Assembly (NCBI GenBank): GCA_900660155.1
Contig: CABFPE010000129.1
Location: forward strand, 1,006,829-1,070,828
Length of the DNA stretch: 64,000 nucleotides
Direction of reading: 5' to 3'
Source: Hofstenia miamia
Taxonomy: Eukaryota > Xenacoelomorpha > Acoela > Hofsteniidae
Shown: in pieces, positions 46,251 to 58,229 of the stretch
Layout of the letters: every line of letters begins with the position of its first letter
Numbering within the stretch: position 1 is the first letter of the stretch
Notes under the pieces: generated by a model
The model's input: the letters and a program-made list of their open reading frames with translations, nothing else
Told to the model about the DNA's origin: nothing
Databases searched by the model: none
Made by a program: the position numbers and the translations under genes

Positions 46251-47790
46251 GATAAGATAAGATAAAACAATCTTTATTAAGAGAAGGTAAAGCAATTAAT
46301 ACAAACTGATGGCTTCTCAAAATAGCGTCATTAAAAAAAAATAAAACAAAATCATACTATTTACAAACCTATACATTGCTAAGAAGGCTAAGAATAAGTC
46401 TACATTCTAGTAATTGTGTAATTGCTATTATAGAATTTGTACCCTGTCCAAGATCTTCCTGAGATGAATTTTTGCTTAAGAATAAATCTTTTCACACTAT
46501 TTCGGAATTCTTTCAGTTTTGTAATATGCTTAATTTCGTTAGGTAGATTATTCCATTGCCTTGTGGCTACGTTTAAAAATGAATTTTCTTTGACTTTACG
46601 TCTGAACCTAGTGACAACATATTTCTTAGACCGTCTATTGAAAGTTTTCTTGAATTCAGGGAGATTTATCTTATCATAAGGCGGAATTTCGTTAGCAGCT
46701 TTGAAAAATAATGTAGCAATATTGATTTGTATTAATTGTTGAGGAGAAGGACACGTTTCCAAAATATAATTTTTGGTGTTACTAGAATTTCTTTTGCAAA
46801 CATTTAAAGCCCATTTATATTGCAGCTGAAGTTTATTTATCAATGATGTGCTCAAATTTGAAAATAGTACACTCCCGTAATTTAGGTGGCTCATAACAAA
46901 TGCGTGGAATAGCTGAATTATTGCATGAGGAGGTAATAGGTCAGCAACCTGAGAAATAGTTCTTATGCCAGCAGCAATTTTTTTCTGTGTAGATTTAATG
47001 TGCTCGGAAAAAGAAAGTTTTGAGTCAATTATTATTCCTAAATATTTGAAAGTATCACTTGTAGAAATAATTGCATTTTTTATAGTCAAATTTTTATTTG
47101 TATGCAAGTTATTGTTGAAAAAGGGGTTCATTATACAAAATTGCGTTTTCTCGGCATTAATGCGTAATTTGTGCATAGCGAAATAATGGCTTAGTGACTG
47201 GCAGTTGGATTCCACTTTTTTTATTGCAACATCTAATGACTTGTTGGCGGAAAATATACAGGTATCGTCTGCATATTGTATAAGATTGCAATTAGTATAA
47301 AAGTTCATATCATTGACATAGATATTAAACAGAAGAGGTCCAAGAATGGTTCCTTGCGGAACACCTTTTTCAATATACAGCCAGTCTGAAAGTACTGAGT
47401 TGATTTTAACTCGTTGTTTCCTATTACTTAAGAAACTCGCAATTAAACTAGTACTATCGAGGGAGAATCCCATACGTTTTAGTTTTTTTATTAGTATGTC
47501 ATGGTCGATTGAATCAAATGCCTTAGAGAGATCTAAGCATGCAATAGCAACATATTGTTGATCATCCAATGAATTTCGCCAGTTCTCTGTTGCCTGGATA
47601 AGTGCATCATTCGTTGAAAAACTTCTTCTAAATCCAAATTGGGTTGCAGAGAGCCGATTATGTTTTTTAATATGCTCGAACATTTGACTGAATATTAGTC
47701 TTTCAAAAACTTTACTTATTGGGGTCGTGATTGAAATAGGCCTATAATTTAGTGGGCATGGGCTAAATGTAATTTTTAAATCTAAATATT
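46250..47790 (-). mobile_element. 5'-truncated LINE, reverse transcriptase frame open, (GATAA)n tail
   Basis: Minus strand. The open frame of 427 codons (47683-46400) extends upstream through NYRPISITTPISKVFERL to about 47790, where homology stops. Motifs in order: FGFRRSFSTNDALIQ, AIACLDLSKAFDSIDHD (catalytic Asp), GVPQGTILGPLLFNIYVND, LIQYADDTCIF (catalytic YADD), KYLGIIID, LNYGSVLF, WNNLPNEIK and the terminal GYKFYNSNYTITRM. The endonuclease and any ORF1 are missing, a usual 5' truncation, so it cannot move by itself. The 3' tail is TTATC repeats (plus-strand GATAAGATAAGATAA at 46251-46265). The long undamaged frame suggests a fairly recent insertion. CR1/jockey-like by motif style. Confidence 0.88.
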
Positions 47791-49622
47791 GAAAATAGAG
47801 AAAATACCAAAAGATTGAAATTAATGCCCCTTACCAAAAAGCCTAAAAGTAATTTTTTTTCAAGATAAGTATCATATCGAAGAAATCCGAAAGCTTATGA
47901 GACTAACAATGACTTATGTGGAGATGCGATGGGAAGTTTATAAAGTAAGGAGAGTTGGGATCAAAATTGGACAGAAACATCCCATCTCATTAGAAGTTTG
48001 AAAAATTCCCATTCTAACATAGAGTCTTTCAATATTTGTCTCAAATATTTCTGACTGAGAAAAGAACATTTTTTTTCGAAAAACAGCGAAAAATTAAGGA
48101 TCTTGAAAATGAAACATGTTTCGATCTTCGAGGCAATGGAAAGTATTTCGAGCTCTTAACTCTTAATAATCTAAAAAAATTTTTACTAAGAAGTTACTAG
48201 GATGATCAAAAATCTACTTGTGTAAAATTTTAGAAAAAAAATGTAACTAACAATCAGTAATAAAATTGCAAAACATAATCTAACCGTTACTTTATACACT
48301 TTTTACTAAGAAATAATCTTGTTCAATTTTAACGCTACTTTTTAAAACATATTTGGGGGATTTCTGATTCAAAATTTAGATTACGTATAAAGAATTCGAA
48401 GAAATTTCTATATTTTTATTAACACCTTATCCGTTATTAAAATTGTGCATGCAACAATGCAATCAAGCAATCATTTACTATAAAGAATTATTACGTGTAT
48501 TGCAATGGCAATCTTATCTGTTTACTACCATGGCGATTCTTAACCATATTAGACCTAAGGAAGCAAATGTTCGTCATATCAGCGCTATCAATTTGGAATT
48601 TTCAAAACTAGATGTCCTCAATATTTTGATGACGTCATTAAAATCTAAAAATTTGGGTACTTTTTGAAAGTATTTAAATATTTTTTAACAGTTGTAAGTG
48701 AAGGATTTCAATATAGTTCATGCCTTACTTAACAAATATGTTTTACATACTTTCTTCACACAAACAATATCAATAAGTTTTAGCACACATTGGAAGATGA
48801 TATATCCCCTGTTGAAAAGAATTCCAAAATAAACTGATCAGATATTTAGAAAGTAATTTTTATGTAATATGATTCCCAAACAGAGTTAGGAAAGGTCACC
48901 AAGCATCACTAAGAAGGCGCCAATTGCTTTGAGTAATAATGATAGTCTGTAAATTGTATAATTCAATGTTTATTTATTAGAGAAAGTTGGTTAACAATAA
49001 TGATCGTTCAGAAGTGATTTTAAGGCTATTTAATTTTGCGTCATAGAAATGGTTAGAACAAATAATAATTTACGTCATTGGTAAATATTCATTCTGTAAT
49101 TTCAGCCCACTACTGTCACTTTGAAACAGGATACCGTTTAGTAAAATATGTACTATTTAATATTGGTGCAGATATGATATATTACTTCTGAAGTTTTTAT
49201 GATGACAATTTTAATTATATATTTTCTGGCTCAAGAGAAAGAGTAAAATATTACTTAAGTGAGGCAGCACAAATCACACGGAATATTGAGTTAAATAAAT
49301 TTTCAATTTCCAATGTATATTTAATTGAACGTTTCTCCAACCTCAATTAAGAAAGTACTGTATTAATTTGACAATGCACACGCCATCTTACGAGAAAAGT
49401 ACGCGATTGACGTCATTCTTCATTTGAACATTTTACTAATTCTCAGGTCGTGGACGGTCGTAAGTAACGTTGTGTATAACAAAATTATTTTCTGCCTTCG
49501 AATGGAGAATCGTGTCACAATGTACCTATACAGTGGGTGCAGAATGGCACAGTGTCCTGACTACTGTATACCAACTTTACCATATCTCTGAATAAGAAGT
49601 TGATCAACGACCTTTGAAAAGA
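47791..49622. other. Upstream region of the transporter-like gene
   Basis: AT-rich, no coding frame recognised. Close to the gene (49460-49620) the base composition becomes less AT-rich, suggesting promoter or 5' UTR, but no specific element is identifiable. An acceptor-like CTCTGAATAAG lies about 25 bases before the ATG. Confidence 0.4.
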
Positions 49623-51080
49623 ATGTCAGAGAGCCGAGAAGAATTTCGTTACATCCTTGCAATTGTACTGGTACACATTGTCACCTGGAGTTCATCTGTA
49701 TTAGACTATTTAATCTACTTCTTAGAAGTAGAATATGCTGGTGATTCCTTGCCTCACAAAGAAATTGCTCACTTGCCAATGGTAGCTCGTGAAGTTGGCT
49801 CCATCGTAACATGTTTTGTGTCATTGAAGTATTTCTACATCTTTGGAAAAAGAAGTCTTCGACTAAATCTTCTCATCGCCACTGTTCTCATGAGCACTGT
49901 CTATATCTTCGCTGCAGTGTCCAGCTCTGTCTGCTCATATAGGGTTTTCTTCTTTTTATATTTTATATGCATGTTTTTTAAAGGCTGTGGTTCACGCTTA
50001 AGCCAGTGTGCTATTAAAAGTATAATTACTCTTCAGGTTCCTCGAAAGGCCATTCAGGTTGAATGTCTTTCACTGGCAACAGGAAGTATTACCTATATCG
50101 CCGTTTCATTCCTAGGTACCTACTTCTTTGGCTATCTCCGATACGTAGGATCAGCTGTGCTTATTACTAGTTCTATGTACCTGCTAACAATTGTTATATT
50201 CCTCTTAACTCCATCCAAGGCAAAAAACATCAACGCTTACCAAGTCAATTTCACTGCGCAAAGTCACGAAATTTTCAAGCTCATGCGAATCCCTTCAATT
50301 CTCATTGAGATAATTCAAATATTTCTGAGTTTTACGGCCTACATTGTGTCCAATTTAATCATTTTCCCCCTTTCTTCTGTTCTGACAGAACTACACTCCC
50401 AACCAGACTATACGACAATTTCAACGATGTCGGCAAACATCACAAACTCATCCCAGACATCTGACTATAAATTCTCAGTGAACGCATCAAATGTCACCTT
50501 CATTTCGGAATTTAACAATGAGGCATATCTGTCAGACCTCGAGTACTATCTTTCCCTGGCATTCTTCTCTAGTAGTGTTTTGCTTATTGGTCTCTGCATC
50601 ACATTGACATGGTTATCCTTCCATTTCATCAAAAAGCATCATCGAGTGGTTTTGCAATTCGTGCTGGTTATCATCGCTTTAATGGCAGCCCTCAATACCC
50701 AACCAACTATTCCCCTTTTCAAGGCAACTCCCCTTACAGTCATTGCTGCAAACAACATCGTTGGTAACACACTTTTCGTAATGCAGTCGATCTCAATTCG
50801 TCATGTTCTTTACTACATTTCTGTTCACGCTAAAGATCTATCGCAAGAAGAAGCATGGAGGAAGGCCTTCTCGATCTTCGTCAACGTTCTCAATTCCATT
50901 GGCGCAGCGCTGGGCATGAGCGTTTTCAAGACAATACTGCAGGTAATACCCCACAGCTTCGTTCTTATATTTTTTGCAGGCGGTTCTGCTCTGCTAGCTT
51001 TACTACGACTCCTGAAATTTTTGCAGGAGCGAAAAGTTATTAATAAACTACGCAGTGTCAATGGGCAAAGTGAGATATAA
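49623..51080 (+). CDS. Multi-pass membrane protein, MFS transporter-like, intronless
   Basis: Single exon of 485 residues, ATG 49623 to TAA 51078-51080. I count about 12 hydrophobic segments: for example residues 8-28, a pair around 55-105, FFFLYFICMFF, SLATGSITYIAVSFLGTYFF, and a last one FVLIFFAGGSALLALLRLL near the C-terminus. Between segments 7 and 8 is a polar loop of about 70 residues with several N-glycosylation sequons (NIT, NSS, NAS, NVT), as expected for an extracellular or lumenal loop. The 12-segment layout with a central break suggests the major facilitator superfamily, but no family signature is certain and the substrate is unknown. Unlike the other genes it lacks introns and looks richer in C at third positions, which would fit a retrocopy or transferred gene. 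AATAAA at 51223-51228 is a plausible poly(A) signal. Confidence 0.75.
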   Translation: MSESREEFRYILAIVLVHIVTWSSSVLDYLIYFLEVEYAGDSLPHKEIAHLPMVAREVGSIVTCFVSLKYFYIFGKRSLRLNLLIATVLMSTVYIFAAVSSSVCSYRVFFFLYFICMFFKGCGSRLSQCAIKSIITLQVPRKAIQVECLSLATGSITYIAVSFLGTYFFGYLRYVGSAVLITSSMYLLTIVIFLLTPSKAKNINAYQVNFTAQSHEIFKLMRIPSILIEIIQIFLSFTAYIVSNLIIFPLSSVLTELHSQPDYTTISTMSANITNSSQTSDYKFSVNASNVTFISEFNNEAYLSDLEYYLSLAFFSSSVLLIGLCITLTWLSFHFIKKHHRVVLQFVLVIIALMAALNTQPTIPLFKATPLTVIAANNIVGNTLFVMQSISIRHVLYYISVHAKDLSQEEAWRKAFSIFVNVLNSIGAALGMSVFKTILQVIPHSFVLIFFAGGSALLALLRLLKFLQERKVINKLRSVNGQSEI

Positions 51081-54000
51081 GCATGTAGAACTTATTAATT
51101 TCCATTGTTGTAAATATTGATGTATTTTTTATGAAATCTGACCCTTTAACGCGATCGCTAAGCACATTAAGCGAAGTTAATTTAATATAGAATATTTATT
51201 GAAGCATATATACATTAATATAAATAAAGCAATACCACTCGAAGTTGGCGTGGAAACTTTCAACAATTAATTTTTTAACTGAAGTTTCTTCACATATACT
51301 AAAAAAAAGTAAATGACACGTATTTCAGATTTTTTCAAAAGTTTATTAAACCACTATAGGAATGCAATTTATGAACATATTTTTATAGATACTGCTAATG
51401 TGTGGCGTTGCTTATCTTATATTCGCATGTACCTCAGTGCTGTACAGAAATATTTGATTCAAACAACCGTTTCTTTCAATACAGTTTTTTAGCTTAGCTA
51501 TTGGCAATAAGAATGATTTCGCTTTACGTTATAACTTGTAAGACTTGATTCCAATCTATTCCCTCTAGTGCACATAAGTAGAAAATGTTTCGTTTGTCTC
51601 TCTTCTCAGTTAAGGTTAAAATTGGAACAATCTAATATCTCCGTGCAAATTTACATTTTCTAAAGACATGAAAATGGGCTTTTGTTTCCTAGATATTTAT
51701 GACAGAAACGATCAATTTCAAATACAATCACATATCAAATAAAGAGTTGGCAATTGGCCTAAATCTTTAGGCCAAAGGTCACCTCAACCCAGATTCCAAC
51801 CCTGATCCTACAACATATACATAAACTCATTGCATAATGTGCATATTTTTGTTAAGATAATTCAGAACTCCATAAGAACTTTGAATTGGAAACAAACGAG
51901 TCCACCTCCATGTCTGACTTTCTTAATTAGGCACCTGTGCAGCATTGTCTATACATTGTCACTATCATTTAATAACAAGCTTCTTTTTCAGCATCACTGA
52001 GCGATGTTCAGAGCACGTTGATGTATAAGGGGTACCCGGATGAGGGTGCTACGTTGGCAGTAAATTGAAGGATCACTCATCAACTATCTGCAGAAATCAC
52101 TGTGTGTGAATGTCTGTGAGTGGAGACCGGGTTTTTGTCCTCATCCAAAGTTTAACTGAGAAGGGTCGGTTAAGGTTCACACTCCATTCTAAATTAAATT
52201 CAATTTTTCTTATGAGTTTGAATTTAATACCCACTAATATCTACATCTGAATGGGTTTGTTATTTTTGCAGCATTTACAATTGCATAAGAAAATGAATTC
52301 TGATTTATTCTTCATCCTTTTCTTTTTCTCTAAATCTTCAAAGCAACCCGGTCTCCGGCGAGTACATATGAGAATGAGTGATACAATAAAACTAGAAACC
52401 AGGTTATTTTACATTCTTTTAAGGCAAGACAGTGCTTTTTAACTTTATCAGGAAATAGTTGTTCAAGGTACCTTCATTTGGAATTTAGTTCTCCTATCAA
52501 TAAGGGTATATTTAAGTATTTGAGTCTTAGCTAGTTGAATGAATCTAGAAAACAGGTTGTGATATTGGAAGATTAATTTGGGTGAAAAATAAAGACATTC
52601 CAGTTCCCATTTCAGCTCAGAAGATATTAAATCTTTAGCTCTCTCTTCCTGCTTAACAGGGCCTCTTTATAACCTGGTTTCTAAACTAATCTGAACAACT
52701 CATGCAATTCAATTTTTTCTAAGTTCAGATATATTTGAGGCGAGTGAACACTGATGAATGTCGCTTTTGGTTGCCTTTGTTTTCTTTGTGACAAACGTGT
52801 GTTGAGTGTGCATTGAATAATTTATGCGATGCAATAGCAATATTCAAATTATAAATGAGCTATTTCTAATTGGGAATTTAACATGCGAATTGACCTAGGG
52901 TTATTTAACATGCTTCATTTTAACACTTAAGTTCCTTAGCAAATCCATTTTTATGAGAGTCGCATACGACTACTGTGCTCTGTGTACGTTATATTTGCGA
53001 ATGTCAAAAAAAGAAGTAATGATTTACTAATTATTTTAAACACATAAAATATGCCTTTTTGAGGGACCAACTTAATTCTCATTTTTTATTGCAACTATAA
53101 CGCTTCTTCTGCATCATTTAGAACATGATTTTCGAAACGATCTTAGAGCTTAGATTGGAAATTTTTCAATGAAATTTAAAATTGCATTTACATACATACG
53201 ATTTTGAAACATAAATTCGTATGTGTAAATGGTCTCTTTTTATGCAAATATTTGATTGTAAAAAAAACAGTGGAAGTTCTTCAGAAATTATACCAAATTT
53301 TGATGTACCTGTTAAGTCTTTATTTCTATTGACTTGAATTTCATTTATTTGGGTCACACTACATCCTGCATTAACAGTTTGTCCTGAAATCCTAAATATG
53401 TAGGAATATTAATGACTATTTTTATCAGCATTTTAAACATATTTTGCACTTGAAAATTGCTTGTGAATTTTCAGAAAATTGATCAGGTAGATGTTGCGGA
53501 ATGAATATTAGATCATTACTTCTACCATGGTGTATTATAGAGTTGATGCGCAAGTCGAAATGATGGACTATGTGAAATTATCAAAATGTTACACCACTGT
53601 ATTTCAATTAGTAAGACTGCGTCCTTGACTAGGAAAAATTTTTCTAATACCTTTGCATATGAATACATATTGGATATGGTGATTCTTCTTGAATATGTTT
53701 GTGATATGAATCAATGATAGAAAAACTAAAATTATTTGCTTTGGATTTGAATGTGATATTCTGCGCTTGGATTCTGGATTCTGATTGATTGATTGATTGA
53801 TGCGTGAGACGCAGCAATGCATGATATTATTTTGATTCCTGATGTGATGACTGTTGTTATTCACCTTTTTGTTTTTCGCTTTATTAAGTTTCCAAAGCTT
53901 CTTTACACCTTATTTCTTTAACATCTAATGATGATTCTCTTCTACATCTGTGCATGTAAACTTCAATTTCTAGTCTTTATGACCTGCTTCATATTCCTTC

Positions 54001-55897
54001 ACATGTACACTGCTTTATGTACTTGCATGTACTGCTTTTAGTGTAAACATGTACAGACATATAAAACATGTACAAAGCTTACATGTACACATGTATGTAT
54101 CTAACTTTTAGAGTGAAGACTAGAATTTGGATGTTACTCTTTTACAGATAAAATAAATAACGTTTGCAAGTTTTTGTCTTTTTACTTAATCATATATCCT
54201 ATCTTATTAGCAATATACTTTTTATATTTGTACAATTCCAACTAGATTTTTGCTATGCAATTCAAGTAGTTTTCAATCACAGATTCCTTGTTCTAGCATT
54301 TGCATAAATCCTAAATATTCAAAACAAAGATGGCATTAAGCCAGACTTTTTGTATATATTTATGCTTAAATATAATATTATTACTTATAAATATTTATTG
54401 ACGTTCTCACTGAGATCGTCACTAAATGTTTATGATTTGTTTAGAAAATCAATTTTTCCTAGTCAATTCTATGTAATATCCATTGAAAAATCAATTATGG
54501 AGCTTAAGCTATTTAGGTGTACATCCAAAATTTTATATTAAAAATTAATGTGATAATATGCATTTTAAATCCATTATTTTAACTTCCACAATATAACTAA
54601 GTTTGTATATTGAATTTTGAAATTTTAGCGCTGAGTACATGTACAATAAAATACGAATTTTTTAAAATTTCAGTAGCAAATGCCAGGGGCAAGTAAATAT
54701 TTTTCGTTGACTTTGTACATGCTAGGATTATGAAATATGAATTAAAATTAAAAATAATATTGAAAGGCAATTGTAAATGCAATGTAACATGTGTTATGAA
54801 TATAAATTGTAAAGAGCGTTTGTCCCCATTTTATGGCCAGTGAATGGCATTGTTTAAACGAATGTTGGAAAACGAAAAACACATTTGCTAACAGTTGCCT
54901 AGTAGAATTCTGTTACGAGCGCTGACTTAATAAATAAAACGCTGTCCCATCTCTAGATAACACGCTTTATTCATTTCAACGTGGTTGCCAGGATACCAAA
55001 GCGCTGGTTTAACACGCTATGCTAGCTCATTTATTGTCCTCAATTTTCATTAAGATATAAATTATTTTACCGTTAAAATATTTTCGCATATTTCTACACT
55101 AGCTTGGTTTTGCCACTATGTAAAAATAATCACCATAGTTTTGCTAGCAATATTCCCATGAGTCGAAGTATTGAAATGTGTTCGGAAACTGAAATAACCA
55201 AACACTCTTACTGTAAAAATATTTCCCAAAAAGTCCTAAAAAAATATGCATATTTCACGATGGTAAAATAGAACAATGAAACTTTGTTAACTTGTACCTA
55301 CATATATAATAATCATAATATACGTTTGAGGTAAATATGGCCCAGAGAAGGAGCGCTATTCAAGTTGAGAATAACGATGAAATTATAGGATATTGGTACA
55401 CAATAAACTAACTAAATGTTGAGGTTCAAATCATAGGAACCTTGCCTACATTAGTGTGCTGCAACACTATGGGTTTCATGTCTCATGCAAAACTATAGAT
55501 GCTTTGAGAACATAACAAATCGGGAAAAAATATGTTACATATATTGTTGAAACACAAATTTTAAACTGCTAATTACTTTCTAAAAAGACAAACAATTTTC
55601 AAACAAATTTCTCATGGCGTAATAAGACATTTTTAATTCATGGAATATTGGCACATCCATTGGTGGAACATGTAATTTTGAAAAGTGTGTAGTGAAATAT
55701 AATGCTGTTACTGAAGCAATAGAAAAGATAACGGTTTTCAATAAAAGGTCAGGTCTAAAGTTAATGGGAGCAACAACCAATCTAAACTGTTTCTCTATAT
55801 TTATGTAGACCACTGAAATCTCATTGATGCACGCTTTGTACAAAATATGAATTTGTGAACTATCAAGAAAACATCGAGGCCTTAACTTGGACACTTA
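51081..55897. other. Large gene-free stretch
   Basis: No convincing gene. Minor items: the poly(A) signal at 51223; a less AT-rich block at about 51990-52190; the inverted pair GGAGACCGGGTT (52123-52134) and AACCCGGTCTCC (about 52346-52357); (GATT)n at 53782-53800; a cluster of ACATGTAC words at 54000-54100; and repeated AACACGCT-like words near 54940-55020. I see no transposon ends that include these. Confidence 0.45.
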
Positions 55898-56300
55898 AAT
55901 AAATAAATAAATAAATGTATTTCTAAATCGAAAATATGCACATATGCAAGATTTATATATATTAACCCTGCTAAATTTCGACTGCGCCAACAAATTTGCA
56001 GTAAATTAACTACCACCATAATGAAATGCACGCTCAAACAAAAGCTTTTTTAACTTTCTTTTAAACAGGATATGCCTCGCCTCCAATCTTAAAATGGATG
56101 GTAAGGAATTCCAGTTTCAGCCCAAAAATACAAAAGGAAGCATTTCTGCAGTTGAATTGGATTTTGGGGAAACTAATAAAAGCTGATCAGACGAACTTAA
56201 ATCGCGATTTGGTATGTATAATTGAAGTAATTCGGCTAGATATTTAGGTTTGTGAATGTGGATGTAGATAATCTACGGATAGTATATATGATCTTATAAC
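55898..56300 (-). mobile_element. LINE 3' end, minus strand, with (ATTT)n tail
   Basis: Minus-strand translation reads PKYLAELLQLYIPNRDL, SSDQLLLVSPKSNS, then NWNSLPSILRLEARHILFKR and KLKKLLFE. This is the C-terminal pattern (YLxELLxxYxPxRxLRSSDxLLL ... WNSLPxxIR) of CR1/Rex-type LINEs. The 3' tail is the (AAAT)n at 55898-55914 on the plus strand. It is a different family from the GYKFYN elements. Confidence 0.7.
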
Positions 56301-56819
56301 CAATTCTCTCTTTTATTGGTAAAATTTTTAACTTCTTCAGCAATGCTAGTGCAGAACACTTCCGATGTTTTCGGAAAATTACCCTTGCTGCACAATTGAG
56401 TACGGACTGTAAACGTTTCTGTAAATTTGTAGTACAACCGACACTTCAAGGTTAATATATCGCAATGTTTATTGTTTCCAATAGACTTCAAACTCTATGT
56501 GAAAAATGTGACATAAATTTACGATTATGTCAATTAAAACCAAAAACAACATTCATTTCAAATGTAATCAAACACACAAGAAAGTAATAAAAGTGCAATG
56601 AATGATATTATTACAACTTTAAAATGAAATGTATTATTAGAAAACATCTAGGCAATAACTTAACGTTAGAATCACCACAATTGAAATGCATCATGTTCTT
56701 TGAAAACTCAATTACATAATATTGGAATGAGTCATAATTTCTTGCTAGAACGTACATCAGGCAATAAATTTAATTATTCCCCATAAAATTTCAAATTAAA
56801 TTTTATTGTCAGAGGTGAC
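56300..56819. other. Gene-free stretch, possibly degenerate LINE upstream sequence
   Basis: May hold further decayed sequence of the adjacent minus-strand LINE, but no motif is clear. Confidence 0.35.
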
Positions 56820-57060
56820 CAGACTTGTCAACGAGCCGACATTTCCAAGCTCGGTTCGTTTAAATTTTGTGTAAGCTCGGCTCGGCTAGCCACATAAAAT
56901 CTTTGAATGAGGCTCATTTTAGCTCGGTATTTTTTAAAAATATTGTGCTCAAAGAATTTTTACATAATCTTCGTATTATTTAATAAACACTTCATAAATA
57001 AGATTATAGGAAAGGCATACTGACTGCAAGAAATAAGAAAAATCTCCATAATCAAATGCT
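56820..57060 (-). mobile_element. Second copy of the CAGACTTGTCAA / GAGCC miniature element, truncated
   Basis: Starts CAGACTTGTCAACGAGCCGA and runs in inverse orientation to 42428-42190: the GGCTCG arrays, the CATAAAATCT...GAATGAGGCTC segment and AAGATTATAGGAAAGGCATA all match. The far end is missing. Confidence 0.75.
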
Positions 57061-57111
57061 AAGAACCTTTTTCGAAAAAACTGGTTATGAGTTCATTTTT
57101 ACGTATTTGGA

Positions 57112-57112
<1 letters not shown>

Positions 57113-57163
<51 letters not shown>
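57113..57163. repeat. (TA)n microsatellite
   Basis: About 25 TA units at the left edge of the foldback repeat. Confidence 0.9.
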
Positions 57164-57164
<1 letters not shown>

Positions 57165-57166
<2 letters not shown>

Positions 57167-57570
57167 AGATTATTCCATGTATATATACATATGCAAAAAA
57201 GTATGTTGTTTCACTAACATTATTTTCATAGAAGATGGAATATTTGCATTGAAAACATATATTTAGGCATATCTCTAACCAACCCTAACCTAAACCCATC
57301 CTTTGTCAGTAAGACTGAGAGTCATTTAATGTCCATTTCTACAAATTTTGTTTCCGTGTAGAATTTAATGTAGTTGCCAACAATGATAGCATTTTCCTTT
57401 CCATTGTCTCTATGACAAGTTCGAAAATATGAAATTCGCGCCAAGAGTTTTACTGACAAAGAAAATAGATGGGTTATGGACAGAGTTATGCCTAAATATA
57501 TGTTTCCAATGCCAAGTTTCCTTGTTCTATGAAAATAATTTTAGTGCGACAAAAAAGATGCGAATGTTGC
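57165..57570. repeat. Long imperfect inverted repeat (foldback)
   Basis: The left arm (about 57165-57330) and right arm (about 57447-57570) are reverse complements with mismatches and gaps; shared blocks include ATGCCTAAATATATGTTT and TTCTATGAAAATAAT. The loop is about 115 bases. It is likely a foldback or miniature transposon, but no defined ends or target duplication are seen. A 119-codon frame at 57429-57788 overlaps the right arm and is probably fortuitous. Confidence 0.7.
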
Positions 57571-58229
57571 ATGCATTCTATGTCAGGACTAGTGAAACTG
57601 ATTGCTTAATTCAAGTTTATCAAAATCTTTGTTTTGAATGTGCAAACTTATATTCGACATGGTTAACTGTGATAATATTAAAAGTTTTTATAGCAGTAAG
57701 CGTTTCAATTATAACAAAACTGTTTTGTCAAAATATCGCAGTTAGCGTCTATTCTGGTTTAGAATCCATCGAAGTACGTAACGTTTAGTACGTTAGATTG
57801 ACATACGATTGGCAGACGTTTTTGAAAATTGAACGCTTGAGGTCTACTGTTGCAAAAGAAAACTGCACGCATAAATGAATGTAAATTTCACAGCAGGATT
57901 TACGAAAACTGTGCAAAACAAAGGCATTTTAAACCAATCGTTAGTGCTTAGTCCGCACTATTTATGCCTATAAATAACAATTTGTCAAGCATGTTTATTG
58001 CCAGAAATGCTATGCAATTAAAGAAATATTAAAATCAGATGCAATGTATTTGTTGCAAATTTGGAGTTGGAAATGGGGTAGGGGAGATGAGGATACATGA
58101 CACCTGAATTAAATAATGTTGCATATTTTAACTATTATGTAGAACTCACTGAAAAAACTAAATTTTTAACAGAAACTGACGTTTTTATGAAACGTGCATT
58201 ACATGCATAATTATTCCGATGCCACTGGA
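57571..58229. other. Spacer without recognised features
   Basis: AT-rich, nothing recognised. Confidence 0.45.

Noticed and set aside
52121-52358. Inverted GGAGACCGGGTT pair as the ends of a miniature element
   Set aside because: The similarity does not extend beyond about 12 bases and no target duplication flanks it.
57270-57300. Telomere-like CCCTAACC words
   Set aside because: Only two imperfect words occur, inside one arm of the foldback repeat; there is no array.
57429-57788. 119-codon frame as a gene
   Set aside because: It overlaps an arm of the foldback repeat and shows no recognisable domain.
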